A stretch of 46,581 bases of DNA from Chloroflexota bacterium (GTDB taxonomy: Bacteria > Chloroflexota > Anaerolineae > Anaerolineales > Villigracilaceae), in contig JACAEP010000039.1 of NCBI GenBank assembly GCA_013388795.1, forward strand, positions 1 through 46,581, read 5' to 3'. This document shows, piece by piece, positions 26,135 to 34,248 of this stretch. Within the stretch, counting starts at the first letter, position 1, and each line of letters starts with the position of its first letter. Both the position numbers and the translations under genes were made by a program. A model generated the notes under the pieces. That model did no database searches, was not told where the DNA came from, and worked only from the letters and a program-made list of their open reading frames with translations.

Positions 26135-27133
26135 TCAAACCTGCGACAATCCTATTCCAACCAGCGCCGCCATCAAACCGATGAGCCAAAAACGCTGAAC
26201 GACTTGAGTCTCGCTCCAGCCAAGCAATTCAAAATGATGGTGGATGGGCGTCATCTTGAAGAAACGCTTGCCGCCTGTTATGCGGAAGTAGGCGATCTGA
26301 ATAACAACACTTAACATCTCAGCCAGTGGAATGATACCGATCACCAACAGCATGGGCCACTGCCCCGTCATCAGGGCAATCACTGCCAGCGCTGAGCCAA
26401 GCGCCATGGAGCCTGTATCTCCCATAATCAACTGAGCAGGATGGACATTGAACCATAAATATCCAAACAATGCGCCAACCAATATAAAACAGAAACGGGC
26501 AAGGTAGATCTGTTCCTGCATCAGGGCGATGCCGCCAAATGCCGCAATCGCTGTGGCCGCGATCAAACCTGCCAAGCCGTCCAAGCCGTCTGTAAAATTG
26601 ACAGCGTTCGATTCTGCTACAATGATGAACGCTGCCAGCGGGACATATAACCAGCCAATCTCGATCTCAAAGAAGAAACCGGGCAGATATAGATCTGGGA
26701 CATCAATGATGTATTTCAAGGCATAGGCAGTCGCCAGCGCCAAGACCACCTGCACAGCGAACTTGGTACGGGCGCGCATCCCATCCCCTTTGCGTTTGCC
26801 ATGAATCCCCTCCCAGTCGTCCACAGCGCCGAGGATGGCAAACCCAACCATCACTGCCATCGGCAGAAGCACCGAGCGGCCAATTCCACTGGTGGTGACA
26901 CCGATCAGGGCAACTGCATTTAATAATCCACTCAATAGTAAGACGGGCATAATGAACATTACCCCGCCCATGGTCGGAGTGCCCATCTTCACGCGGTGTC
27001 CTTCCGGTTGTTCGATGCGAATGATCTTGCCCAGTTTGAAATGCCGCAAGATGCGCAGCAAGGGACCGCCCCAAATGGCTGTCATGATAAACGCCAGACC
27101 GGCAAGGCTGAGTGAAAGGGCAATATCTCTCAT
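26135..27133 (-). CDS. mraY: Phospho-N-acetylmuramoyl-pentapeptide transferase MraY
   Basis: An integral membrane enzyme that links UDP-MurNAc-pentapeptide to undecaprenyl phosphate, forming lipid I. The 332-residue protein has about ten helices and the conserved motifs KMGTPTMGGVMFI, the Asp-rich NFTDGLDGLAGL and the C-terminal MTPIHHHFELLGWSETQVVQRF. Its ATG overlaps the murF stop (ATGA) and its stop is 2 nt before the murD ATG. Both the fold and the motifs are complete. Confidence 0.97.
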   Translation of the reverse strand: MRDIALSLSLAGLAFIMTAIWGGPLLRILRHFKLGKIIRIEQPEGHRVKMGTPTMGGVMFIMPVLLLSGLLNAVALIGVTTSGIGRSVLLPMAVMVGFAILGAVDDWEGIHGKRKGDGMRARTKFAVQVVLALATAYALKYIIDVPDLYLPGFFFEIEIGWLYVPLAAFIIVAESNAVNFTDGLDGLAGLIAATAIAAFGGIALMQEQIYLARFCFILVGALFGYLWFNVHPAQLIMGDTGSMALGSALAVIALMTGQWPMLLVIGIIPLAEMLSVVIQIAYFRITGGKRFFKMTPIHHHFELLGWSETQVVQRFWLIGLMAALVGIGLSQV

Positions 27134-28554
27134 GAACGTAACTCCAATGCGGCGGCGATGCGATCCATGCGCAAACCATGCGAGCCTTTGAGGAGCACGG
27201 CGTCTTTTGAGGTGAGGTGGACGCGCAGCCAGTCCACAATGGGGGCGATATCTTCGAATTCCATAATGCTTGCGGGTCTCATTCCGGCGCGGCGGGCGGC
27301 TTCAGCGATCATATGTCCGCGTGTGCCAAGCGTGATGAGCACGTTTGCCACTTGTGCGGCGCGCAGACCCACCATCTCATGTCCCTGGCGCTCATACGGT
27401 CCCAGCTCCAGCATGTCGCCCAGCACCGCAATCTTGCGGCCTTCAAGTTCGTCCAGCAAATTAAGCGCCGAGAGCATCGACTCAGGCGCGGCATTGTAGG
27501 TGTCATCCAGAATCAACGCGCCGTTCTCCGTACGGACGGCGACCAATCGAAGTTGGGTATGCCCGTAAGAAAGCCCCATGATGATCTCCTGCCAGGTCAA
27601 ACCATCATTCAACCCAACGGCAGCAGCCCGCAAGGCCGTGTGGACGGAGTGCCGTCCTATCATCGGAACACGCATATGCAAAACTTCCCTGCCATAATGC
27701 AAGCGGAAACGAATGCCATCCAAACCAAGCCCTTCGATCTGGTCGGCCCACAGGTCTGCTTCGGGCGAAAGACCATAAAAGAAGACCCTGCCGGGGGTTT
27801 TCTCTTCCATTTTGCGAACCCACGGATCATCAAAGTTCAAAATGGCAATTCCATTCGGCGCAGGTGGAAGCGCCTGCGCCAGCTCCGATTTGCCAAGGAA
27901 GATGTTCTCCTGCGAACCAGCACGCTCCGCGTGGACGGTGCCAACATTGCTCACCACACCGATGTGCGGCTGGGCAATATCGCATAAAAAGGCGATTTCG
28001 CCAATAACATAAAAGCCCATTTCGAGAACGGCTCGTTCATAGCCCTTGCCAAGTCTTAGAATGGTAAGCGGAAGTCCAATCTCGTTGTTGAGATTGCCAG
28101 GACTCTTCAGGGTGCGGTATTTGACACCCAGCACTTCTGCCACGGTCTCTTTGGTGGTGGATTTGCCCACACTGCCGGTAATGCCAACCACCCGCAGGTC
28201 TTTCAATTGACGGCGCCAAAAACGCGCGATCTGCTGCAGGGCAGCGATGGTATTGTCCACGCGCAGGCAGAGGGGAGATTCCACGCTCGGCGTAAAATCA
28301 GCCGGTAGAGCAGCGCGCAGGTCAATGGTCCGGAAGGAGGCATCCACATCTCGTTGGATTAAAGCAAAAGACGCCCCCCTCTTGAAAGCATCTGCAATGA
28401 AGTCATGTCCATCCATTTTTTCACCAGGGATGGCAATAAAGAGGGAACCTGGGATGACCTGCCGCGAGTCGATGGCGCCTTCACTGATCACTGTGGAGGC
28501 GTTCGATGGGCGAACGGAGGTGAGCGCTTCAAGAACGTCGGCAAGTGTGAGCAT
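27130..28554 (-). CDS. murF: UDP-MurNAc-tripeptide-D-Ala-D-Ala ligase MurF
   Basis: The last cytoplasmic Mur ligase, attaching D-Ala-D-Ala. The 474-residue protein starts MLTLADVLEAL; this ATG at 28554 comes one nt after the ftsI stop (TAAcATG) and replaces a TTG 15 nt upstream. The P-loop is VVGITGSVGKSTTKETVAEV, and the C-terminal domain has LDDTYNAAPESMLSALNLL, the MurF form of the motif (DxYNAxP), together with VLLKGSHGLRMDRIAAAL. It is MurF and not MurE: the MurE lysine/mDap-specific DNPR-type motif is absent. No murE is present anywhere in the cluster. The stop overlaps mraY by ATGA. Confidence 0.95.
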   Translation of the reverse strand: MLTLADVLEALTSVRPSNASTVISEGAIDSRQVIPGSLFIAIPGEKMDGHDFIADAFKRGASFALIQRDVDASFRTIDLRAALPADFTPSVESPLCLRVDNTIAALQQIARFWRRQLKDLRVVGITGSVGKSTTKETVAEVLGVKYRTLKSPGNLNNEIGLPLTILRLGKGYERAVLEMGFYVIGEIAFLCDIAQPHIGVVSNVGTVHAERAGSQENIFLGKSELAQALPPAPNGIAILNFDDPWVRKMEEKTPGRVFFYGLSPEADLWADQIEGLGLDGIRFRLHYGREVLHMRVPMIGRHSVHTALRAAAVGLNDGLTWQEIIMGLSYGHTQLRLVAVRTENGALILDDTYNAAPESMLSALNLLDELEGRKIAVLGDMLELGPYERQGHEMVGLRAAQVANVLITLGTRGHMIAEAARRAGMRPASIMEFEDIAPIVDWLRVHLTSKDAVLLKGSHGLRMDRIAAALELRS

Positions 28555-28555
28555 G

Positions 28556-30304
28556 TTATTTGAGCGCAATCTGCTGTCGGATCGAATCGGGCGGAATATT
28601 TAACAGGATGACAGTGCGCTGCGCCATTTGCGCAAAAACAGGCGCGGCGGTTTCAGAGCCCCAGGGCGATTCGGTGGGGCGTTCGAGCCAGACGTAGATC
28701 ATGAACTGCGGGTCATCCACTGGTCCCCAGCCAATGAATGAGGTATTGGTTGCGTCGCTTTCATAAATGCCATCCACAGGAATTTGCGCAGTACCGGTCT
28801 TGCCAGCCACGCGATACCCTGGCACCAAAGCAAGCGACGATTCATTTTCAAGAGAAATCGCGAGCATTTCAGAAAGTGTGTCCGCCGTCTGTTTGGAGAT
28901 AGGCGTTGCGCCAAACTGGTCTGGCGCTTCATACTGGCGGCCATCGCGCACCATGGCATACAAAACATGCGGAATAACCATACGCCCATCGTTGGCAATG
29001 GCAGAAGCCGCCGCCATCATTTGGATCGGGGTAACTGCTATGCCTTGACCAAAGGCATTGGTGCCGAGGTCTACGGGATACCAATCCGAATCGCCCGGAA
29101 CCTTGAGCCTGCCCGGCGCTTCCCAGGCCAGGTCCACGCCGGTGAGGTGGCCCAGTCCAAACGCATCCATATAGTTGTAGAAAGTGGTGGCGCCCATTTG
29201 CGTGGATAGGTTTACCATGCAGACATTAAGCGAATGCTGTAAACAGCCGACCATGTTCTGAACACCCCATGGATTGCGATCCCAGTTCTGAATGGTGACT
29301 CCGCCAATTAAGACCGAGCCGGTATCAAGATAGGTTGTATTCGCAGTGACGGTATGACTATCCAAGGCTGCCGCCATGGTGAAGATTTTGACAACAGAAC
29401 CCGGTTCATACGTCTTGGAGATGGCAGGGTTGAATTCGGTGGCGTTGTCGTACACCACATCGTAATTCCAAAACGTGTTCAGGTCCATGCGGCGGGAGAC
29501 GGCAATGGCAAGCAGCTCGCCATTACGCGGGTCCATGATGGCGATCAAACCGTCTTGTGCGCCGTAGGTCCCCAAGGCAGTATCCAGAATATCTTCGGCG
29601 GCGGCTTGCAGATCACGATTAATGGAAAGCACCAGGGTTGTGCCATCGGGCGCATCGGGAATTTCAAACGCCTTGTTTGGGTCGGTTGGCACCAGCGCCG
29701 TGACAGGGTTGCCCGCAAGCAGGGTATCGTATTTTTCTTCCACGCCAAAGTAGCCTTTGCCTTCACGGTTAACAAAGCCGAGGATGTTGGAACCAAGGGC
29801 ATGTTCGGGGTAACTGCGTTGAGGGTGCGATTTGAATTGCAAGCCGGTCAAGCCGCCCAGCGAACCTTCAGGAGCCTGTTCATTCAATGCCTTTTTGAGC
29901 TCCTGAAGATAAAGCGCCTGCGACGATTCGACATAATCGGCAAGGACGATATAGTTGATTCCCTCAGGCGGGTTCTGAATGACTTGCATCAGGTTCTCGT
30001 ATTCGAGCCCGAGCGTATCGGCTACTGCAAAAGAAATGGCGTGCGGGTCGGTCATCACGTTCAGGTCTACCCCAACTTCATAGACGATCTTCTCGCCGGC
30101 GAGCAGGCGCCCATTGCGGTCGTAGATTTCGCCGCGATTGGGATAAAACGTGCGGTATTCATAGGCATAATTTTCCGCCTGCTGGCGGAAGATCTCTGCT
30201 TCGGGGCTGTTTTGAATACGCGTCATCTGCACCACAATGGCCAACGCAAAAAAGGCGATCATACCCGCCAACACCTGACTGCGTCGTCCATATTGCTGTC
30301 TCAT
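28556..30304 (-). CDS. ftsI: Septal peptidoglycan transpeptidase FtsI/PBP2b
   Basis: A class B penicillin-binding protein that crosslinks septal peptidoglycan. The 582-residue protein has a short cytoplasmic tail, one membrane helix (VLAGMIAFFALAIVVQM, about 11-27), a PBP dimer domain starting YPNRGEIYDRNGRLLAGE, and a transpeptidase domain. Catalytic motifs are visible: SVVK in YEPGSVVKIFTMA, SLN in LQHSLNVCMV, and KTG in VAGKTGTAQIP. There are no C-terminal PASTA repeats. Its ATG overlaps the ftsL stop as TAATG and its stop lies 1 nt before murF. It is the expected partner of FtsW in the same cluster. Confidence 0.95.
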   Translation of the reverse strand: MRQQYGRRSQVLAGMIAFFALAIVVQMTRIQNSPEAEIFRQQAENYAYEYRTFYPNRGEIYDRNGRLLAGEKIVYEVGVDLNVMTDPHAISFAVADTLGLEYENLMQVIQNPPEGINYIVLADYVESSQALYLQELKKALNEQAPEGSLGGLTGLQFKSHPQRSYPEHALGSNILGFVNREGKGYFGVEEKYDTLLAGNPVTALVPTDPNKAFEIPDAPDGTTLVLSINRDLQAAAEDILDTALGTYGAQDGLIAIMDPRNGELLAIAVSRRMDLNTFWNYDVVYDNATEFNPAISKTYEPGSVVKIFTMAAALDSHTVTANTTYLDTGSVLIGGVTIQNWDRNPWGVQNMVGCLQHSLNVCMVNLSTQMGATTFYNYMDAFGLGHLTGVDLAWEAPGRLKVPGDSDWYPVDLGTNAFGQGIAVTPIQMMAAASAIANDGRMVIPHVLYAMVRDGRQYEAPDQFGATPISKQTADTLSEMLAISLENESSLALVPGYRVAGKTGTAQIPVDGIYESDATNTSFIGWGPVDDPQFMIYVWLERPTESPWGSETAAPVFAQMAQRTVILLNIPPDSIRQQIALK

Positions 30305-30789
30305 TATTGAGCGCTCCGTGTAGAGGACAAAAACTTTTCATCCATCCAATCCAACAGGGATTGATTATATGCAGGGGCAATCGTGAGAACAGTCAACGGC
30401 CCCGCGTCAGATGACGAAAGATCTACGGCTTCAGGAGTCACATATCCCGGCACCACGAGGTATTCCAACTCATCCGGCTCCACCGGGCGGAAGCCCATCT
30501 CCCTTGCGCGCTTTTCCATTGAAGCGGCGGAGGTCAGTCCGGCAAGCTGGGTCTGCAAGTCGCTGCTCACCTGCCGGCTGATGGCAATCGCCTCGGTCAA
30601 GTTCTGGATCTCCCGCCCGGCAATTGCCGTGCGGGAAGTCACGTTCAAGTACAAAGCCGCCGCCATCGCAAACAGCACCACCACCAGCAAGGCGTTGCCG
30701 ATCCACTGACGTTGCACGCGCCACGGAGCAACCCGATACGCATGTACCAGGTGATTGACATTGGGGAATTGGACGTTTGGTATGTTCAT
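30304..30789 (-). CDS. ftsL: FtsL-like cell division protein
   Basis: A 161-residue bitopic protein with a cytoplasmic head, one membrane helix (WIGNALLVVVLFAMAAALYL, about 29-48) and a following helical coiled-coil-like stretch (EIQNLTEAIAISRQVSSDLQ) that ends with MEKRAREMGFRPVEP, the usual end of FtsL/DivIC proteins. The rest is a divergent extracytoplasmic tail of about 55 residues, longer than usual. It lies in the canonical slot between rsmH and ftsI. The start overlaps the rsmH stop by ATGA and the stop overlaps ftsI by TAATG. The symbol rests on position plus topology, because the sequence itself diverges strongly in this family. Confidence 0.8.
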   Translation of the reverse strand: MNIPNVQFPNVNHLVHAYRVAPWRVQRQWIGNALLVVVLFAMAAALYLNVTSRTAIAGREIQNLTEAIAISRQVSSDLQTQLAGLTSAASMEKRAREMGFRPVEPDELEYLVVPGYVTPEAVDLSSSDAGPLTVLTIAPAYNQSLLDWMDEKFLSSTRSAQ

Positions 30790-31700
30790 AACTTTTCTAC
30801 AACTCTAAGTTTGGCGCTGCGCGCGCGAGGGTTTTCTTTTATCTCTTCCTCGCCCGGCAGGATTGGCTTCTTATTCACTAACGTCACGACCGCCTTGCGT
30901 TCCGCTTCATAAATTCGTTCATAAGGCGGGTTGACGAGATCCTTGCTCTGCTCTCTGAAATACTCCTTGACGATGCGGTCTTCCAACGAGTGGAAGGAGA
31001 TCACCGCGCATCGTCCGCCAGACTTTAGGGCTGCCACGGCTTGCGGAAGCGTTTTCTCCACTGCGGCTAATTCGTCGTTGACGGCGATTCTCAAAGCCTG
31101 AAAGGTCTGCGTGGCGGGGTGGGTCTTGTCGCCCCGGCGTGGACTCACTTTCTCGATGACAGCGACCAGCTCACCCGTCGTATGAAGCGGACGACTGTTC
31201 ACGATTGCGCGGGCGTTCTTTCGCGCATCCCGGTCTTCACCATATTTGAAGATGATGTCGGCAAGTTCGCTTTCATCAAAGGTGTTGATAATCTCATCCG
31301 CGCTCATGGTGGCGTTGACGCCAAAACGCATGTCCAGTGGGCCATCCTGCATGAAGGAGAAGCCGCGTTCGGGGTTGTCGAACTGCATGGACGAGGCGCC
31401 CAAGTCAAGGATAATGCCGTCAATGCCATCCCATTTCAACGAAGCAAGCCGCTCACGGAGAGTGATATGGGAGGCCTGCGCGAGATGAACGCGACCTTCG
31501 TAAGGAGCCAAGGTCTCACGAGCAATTGCCAGCGCCTGCGGGTCCACATCGAGACCGAGCAGTTGCCCATCGGGCGCGCAAGCCTCCAGGATGCCGCGAG
31601 CGTGTCCGCCCGCGCCTACCGTACCATCCACATACCGCCCGCCATGGCGGGGTTGCAGAGCGTGTATAATCTCTTGGTAAAGTACAGGTTTGTGTTGCAT
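30786..31700 (-). CDS. rsmH: 16S rRNA (cytosine1402-N4)-methyltransferase RsmH
   Basis: A SAM-dependent methyltransferase that modifies C1402 in the decoding centre of 16S rRNA. The 304-residue protein starts MQHKPVLYQEIIHALQP and shows the SAM site YVDGTVGAGGHARGILE, the conserved DGIILDLGASSMQFDNPERGFSF and RPLHTTGELVAVIE, and a C-terminal RCAVISFHSLEDRIVKEYF. The ATG at 31700 is chosen; the frame extends upstream through a REP-like palindrome but has no ribosome site there. It follows mraZ, as in most dcw clusters, and ends in an ATGA overlap with ftsL. Confidence 0.96.
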   Translation of the reverse strand: MQHKPVLYQEIIHALQPRHGGRYVDGTVGAGGHARGILEACAPDGQLLGLDVDPQALAIARETLAPYEGRVHLAQASHITLRERLASLKWDGIDGIILDLGASSMQFDNPERGFSFMQDGPLDMRFGVNATMSADEIINTFDESELADIIFKYGEDRDARKNARAIVNSRPLHTTGELVAVIEKVSPRRGDKTHPATQTFQALRIAVNDELAAVEKTLPQAVAALKSGGRCAVISFHSLEDRIVKEYFREQSKDLVNPPYERIYEAERKAVVTLVNKKPILPGEEEIKENPRARSAKLRVVEKL

Positions 31701-31705
31701 GGTTC

Positions 31706-31760
31706 TCGTAGGGATGGGTCTTGCACCCATCCAGGGGGTGACTTTCGGTCACCCCTACGA
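31706..31760. repeat. REP-like three-way-junction palindrome between mraZ and rsmH
   Basis: The outer stem TCGTAGGG (31706-31713) / CCCTACGA (31753-31760) encloses two hairpins: GGATGGGT (31712-31719) / ACCCATCC (31725-31732) and GGGGTGAC (31735-31742) / GTCACCCC (31748-31755). The mraZ stop codon lies in its outer arm. A related element is at 45646-45743. Confidence 0.8.
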
Positions 31761-32201
31761 TGATGATTTCGATAAATCCAATGTGGAGAAGCGGGCGTTG
31801 TTCGCTTCGGTGTTCTGCAGCAGCGCCATCTGCTCAGCCCAGGTGGCAGGAGCCCACACTTCAAAATACTCACCTTGCCCCGCCACCACCAGCTCCCCGC
31901 TCGGCACGCCAAGAAATGTGCGCAAATTCTGCGGAACGAGGATGCGCCCCACCTTGTCCACTTCGACCGGATACGCATTGGCAAGGATCAAGCGGCGCAG
32001 AAGACGGGCGGTTGGGTCAGCAAGGTTCATGGCTTCGATGCGCTCATACACCTGTTTGAAATACGCCTCGGTGAGAACCATGAGGCATTTATCAAAGCCC
32101 TGCGTGATGTAGGCGCCGCCTTCCAGCAACTCACGGAAGCGCGCCGGAATCATCAGGCGACCCTTATCATCGAGGTTGTGCTGGAACTGACCCAAGAACA
32201 T
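31755..32201 (-). CDS. mraZ: Transcriptional regulator MraZ
   Basis: A 148-residue SpoVT/AbrB-like DNA-binding protein made of two similar halves. The N-terminal half reads MFLGQFQHNLDDKGRLMIPARFREL, and the second half has ANAYPVEVDKVGRILVPQNL; both have the DxxGRxxIPxxxR pattern of each MraZ half. MraZ proteins form ring oligomers that bind repeated boxes in their own promoter and repress the dcw cluster; three such boxes lie upstream at 32253-32277. The C-terminus reads LDLSKSSS and its stop is supplied by a REP-like palindrome. It is the first gene of the cluster. Confidence 0.97.
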   Translation of the reverse strand: MFLGQFQHNLDDKGRLMIPARFRELLEGGAYITQGFDKCLMVLTEAYFKQVYERIEAMNLADPTARLLRRLILANAYPVEVDKVGRILVPQNLRTFLGVPSGELVVAGQGEYFEVWAPATWAEQMALLQNTEANNARFSTLDLSKSSS

Positions 32202-32231
32202 TTGTGCTACTTATCCTCTTAATGACATGAA

Positions 32232-32248
32232 CGCCGGGACGCCCGGCG
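32232..32248. repeat. GC-rich hairpin in the mraZ 5' leader
   Basis: CGCCGGG and CCCGGCG (7 bp each) pair around a 3-nt loop between the MraZ boxes and the mraZ ATG. No T-run follows, so it is not a terminator; it may be a small REP-type unit or an mRNA-stability element. Confidence 0.55.
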
Positions 32249-32252
32249 CTTC

Positions 32253-32277
32253 TACCACTTTCTACCATTTCTTACCA
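32253..32277 (-). promoter_or_regulatory. MraZ binding boxes (three 10-bp-spaced TGGTA repeats)
   Basis: On the - strand TGGTAAGAAA, TGGTAGAAAG and TGGTAGAAGC follow each other with exactly 10-bp spacing, directly downstream of the -10 box. Known MraZ sites are direct TGGGN-type or GTGG-type repeats with 10-bp periodicity that contact one MraZ subunit each, so this array is the expected autorepression site. The TGGTA core differs slightly from the better-studied TGGG. Confidence 0.8.
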
Positions 32278-32278
32278 C

Positions 32279-32306
32279 ATTATACCCTTTCAGGGGTAAA
32301 AATCAA
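32279..32306 (-). promoter_or_regulatory. dcw cluster (mraZ) promoter
   Basis: On the - strand TTGATT (32306-32301) and a perfect TATAAT (32284-32279) are separated by 16 bp. Transcription would start within the MraZ boxes about 70 nt before the mraZ ATG. Confidence 0.8.
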
Positions 32307-32337
32307 GTGGAAAGAGGATATTCTGCCTTGCATTTTC

Positions 32338-33273
32338 ATGAGGACTATGCCCACTTTCACCTTCCTTGAAGCCAGCCGCTGGCGAGATTACGAACTACTC
32401 GACTCCGGAGACGGGTTAAAACTAGAACGCTTCGGCAAATACATTTTTGCGCGCCCCGAATCGCAGGCGATGTGGAGCCGCGCCCTGCCCCAATCCGAGT
32501 GGGACAATGCCCACGGGGTCTTCATCCCCAGCGGCGAAGAAAGCGGCGGGCATTGGCAGTTGAAGAAGAGGGTGGATGAGAAATGGGTAATGAGTTATCC
32601 CCTCACCCCTTGCCCCTCTCCCTCAGGGAGGGGAGATGGCGTGAGGGATTTGCGATTCAACGTGATGACGACGCCCGGCCGTCACCTCGGCGTCTTTCCT
32701 GAAGTCGCCTCTCATTGGGACTTTATGGCTGACTCCATCCAGAAAGCGGGCGACAAGCCGAATGTTTTGAATCTCTTCGGCTACACCGGTCTGGCGACCC
32801 TTGCCGCCGCCGCCGCTGGCGCAGCAGTGACCCATGTGGATGCCTCGAAAAAATCTGTGGCGTGGGCGCGAGAAAACCAGGAACTCTCCGGATTGGGCGA
32901 TAAACCCATCCGCTGGATCGTGGAAGATGCCTTGAAGTACGTCCAACGCGAAGCCAAGCGCGGAGTCAAATATGACGGCATCATCCTCGACCCGCCCAAG
33001 TTCGGGCGCGGACCCAAGGGCGAAATTTGGGAAGTATATAAATCTTTGCCGAATCTGTTGGATGACATTCGTCAATGCTTGAGTGATCATCCCCTCTTTG
33101 CGATCGTGACTGTCTACGCGGTGCGAGCCTCTGCCATTCACATCGCCCAGGCTGTCGATGAAATGATGAAGAAATATAAAGGCTCACTTGATAGCGGCGA
33201 ACTGGTGACGCGTGAAAAAAGCGCGAACCGCCTGCTTTCCCAAGCAGTTTACGCAAGGTGGTCTTCCCAATAA
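32338..33273 (+). CDS. RlmI/RlmK-like class I SAM-dependent methyltransferase with in-frame REP insertion
   Basis: A methyltransferase of about 311 residues, resembling 23S rRNA m5C methyltransferases of the RlmI/YccW group. The SAM site reads VLNLFGYTGLATLAAAAAGA, followed by VTHVDASKKSVAWARENQEL and the catalytic-type DGIILDPPKFGRGPKGEIW. The start is at 32338 or 32347 (MPTFTFLEASRW); an upstream in-frame start would run through the mraZ promoter. An insertion encoding LTPCPSPSGRGDGVRD sits between the N-terminal and SAM domains at 32597-32650, produced by a REP palindrome that kept the frame. The gene is divergent from mraZ. Confidence 0.88.
   Translation: MRTMPTFTFLEASRWRDYELLDSGDGLKLERFGKYIFARPESQAMWSRALPQSEWDNAHGVFIPSGEESGGHWQLKKRVDEKWVMSYPLTPCPSPSGRGDGVRDLRFNVMTTPGRHLGVFPEVASHWDFMADSIQKAGDKPNVLNLFGYTGLATLAAAAAGAAVTHVDASKKSVAWARENQELSGLGDKPIRWIVEDALKYVQREAKRGVKYDGIILDPPKFGRGPKGEIWEVYKSLPNLLDDIRQCLSDHPLFAIVTVYAVRASAIHIAQAVDEMMKKYKGSLDSGELVTREKSANRLLSQAVYARWSSQ
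32597..32650. repeat. REP-like palindrome inserted inside a coding sequence
   Basis: ATCCCCTCAC at the left end is matched by GTGAGGGAT at the right end, with an inner near-palindrome CCCTCTCCCT / AGGGAGGGGA. Read in the gene frame it gives LTPCPSPSGRGDG, a peptide typical of translated REP elements. Its length leaves the frame open. Confidence 0.8.
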
Positions 33274-33277
33274 ACAG

Positions 33278-33310
33278 AACTCCGAGGTTTTTACGCCTCG
33301 GAGTTGTTGA
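33278..33310. terminator. Bidirectional terminator hairpin
   Basis: AACTCCGAGG (33278-33287) pairs with CCTCGGAGTT (33296-33305) between the convergent RlmI-like and 303-aa genes. The perfect 10-bp stem has only weak T-rich tails on both strands. Confidence 0.65.
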
Positions 33311-33315
33311 CCCAA

Positions 33316-34227
33316 CTATCCTTTTGCCTCATCGCTTGCAACCGCGCCGCCCCTGGATGGAGCTACAATCTTCTTCAGCAAATCATACCAGAAAGATGAT
33401 CCCTGAGAAACCGCCACAGCGGTCAGACCCAGCCCGATAAACTTCAATAGAGCAAAAGAAGCCCAAACTGCCCAGCCTGCATTGGCAGCGGGAAGTTCCG
33501 TCTGCCACCAACCGATACGGATGATATTCAAATCCAGCAACTGCTGAAGCAAGTCATCCATGCGGGCTTCGGCATCATCCTGCTGGACAACCAATTCCGC
33601 CTGAGCCACCGCCAGCGCGCGGACGCTTGCATTGCCCCATAACGTTTGGGCAAGTTGGATGCTGTCTGTGCCAAGCAGGAAAGTCAACAGAATGGAAAGC
33701 ACAATAACAAAACTGCGGGCATTGGCTTTAAAAGTCGCCGAAGCCTGATCCATGACGCCGGAGAAATACGCAAAGGTGCGTTTGCGAAGTTCCTCAATGC
33801 TCGTCACCCCCTGATTGACCCACTTAAGCATGGCCTGCTTCCCCTCCGATTCGGGGAAGGCGTTGATCAACTCCTTTAATTCATTTGCTTCAAATTCCTT
33901 CGAGGCCGTCAAACCAACGAAATCGAAATAAGACTCCACCAGGATGGCGGCGGGAATCTTCTCCAATTTCTTGGGTTCGGTGGCGGAAGTCAAAACGCTG
34001 AACATGTTTTTGTATCGAATCGGACGCAGCGCCTGAAGCTGGGGAAGTTTGACAAAATCGCCCACATGCCTGTCGCCTACGATCTTCATCAAGTGCCGCT
34101 CCAATGACCTGCCGCGCGTCTCAAACGCTTCATTGATCCATTGAGTGATTAACGAAACGAGAGAACCAAGAACATAGTACACAAAGATCAAACCAACAAC
34201 CACTTCCACTGCTTGTGAGATCGACAT
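33316..34227 (-). CDS. Hypothetical membrane protein
   Basis: A 303-residue protein with an N-terminal signal-anchor-like helix (VEVVVGLIFVYYVLGSLVSL, about 7-26), a charged cytoplasmic or periplasmic domain up to residue 165, a second helix (FVIVLSILLTFLLG, about 172-185) and a C-terminal helix pair (WAVWASFALLKFIGLGLTAVA) ending in GSSFWYDLLKKIVAP. I do not recognise the family beyond its likeness to uncharacterised bacterial membrane proteins with the same end. The Shine-Dalgarno is strong (AAAGGAGAAGG). It lies 21 bp downstream of the VPS62-like gene on the same strand, so the two probably act together. Confidence 0.7.
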   Translation of the reverse strand: MSISQAVEVVVGLIFVYYVLGSLVSLITQWINEAFETRGRSLERHLMKIVGDRHVGDFVKLPQLQALRPIRYKNMFSVLTSATEPKKLEKIPAAILVESYFDFVGLTASKEFEANELKELINAFPESEGKQAMLKWVNQGVTSIEELRKRTFAYFSGVMDQASATFKANARSFVIVLSILLTFLLGTDSIQLAQTLWGNASVRALAVAQAELVVQQDDAEARMDDLLQQLLDLNIIRIGWWQTELPAANAGWAVWASFALLKFIGLGLTAVAVSQGSSFWYDLLKKIVAPSRGGAVASDEAKG

Positions 34228-34248
34228 ACCCTTCTCCTTTGATATGTA

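Noticed and set aside
27130-28554. MurE identity for the Mur ligase before mraY
   Set aside because: The DTYNAAPESM motif and position directly before mraY are those of MurF.
29354-30310. Long + strand open frame (318 codons) antisense to ftsI
   Set aside because: Shadow of ftsI. The opposite strand encodes all transpeptidase motifs, and the antisense product has no family features.
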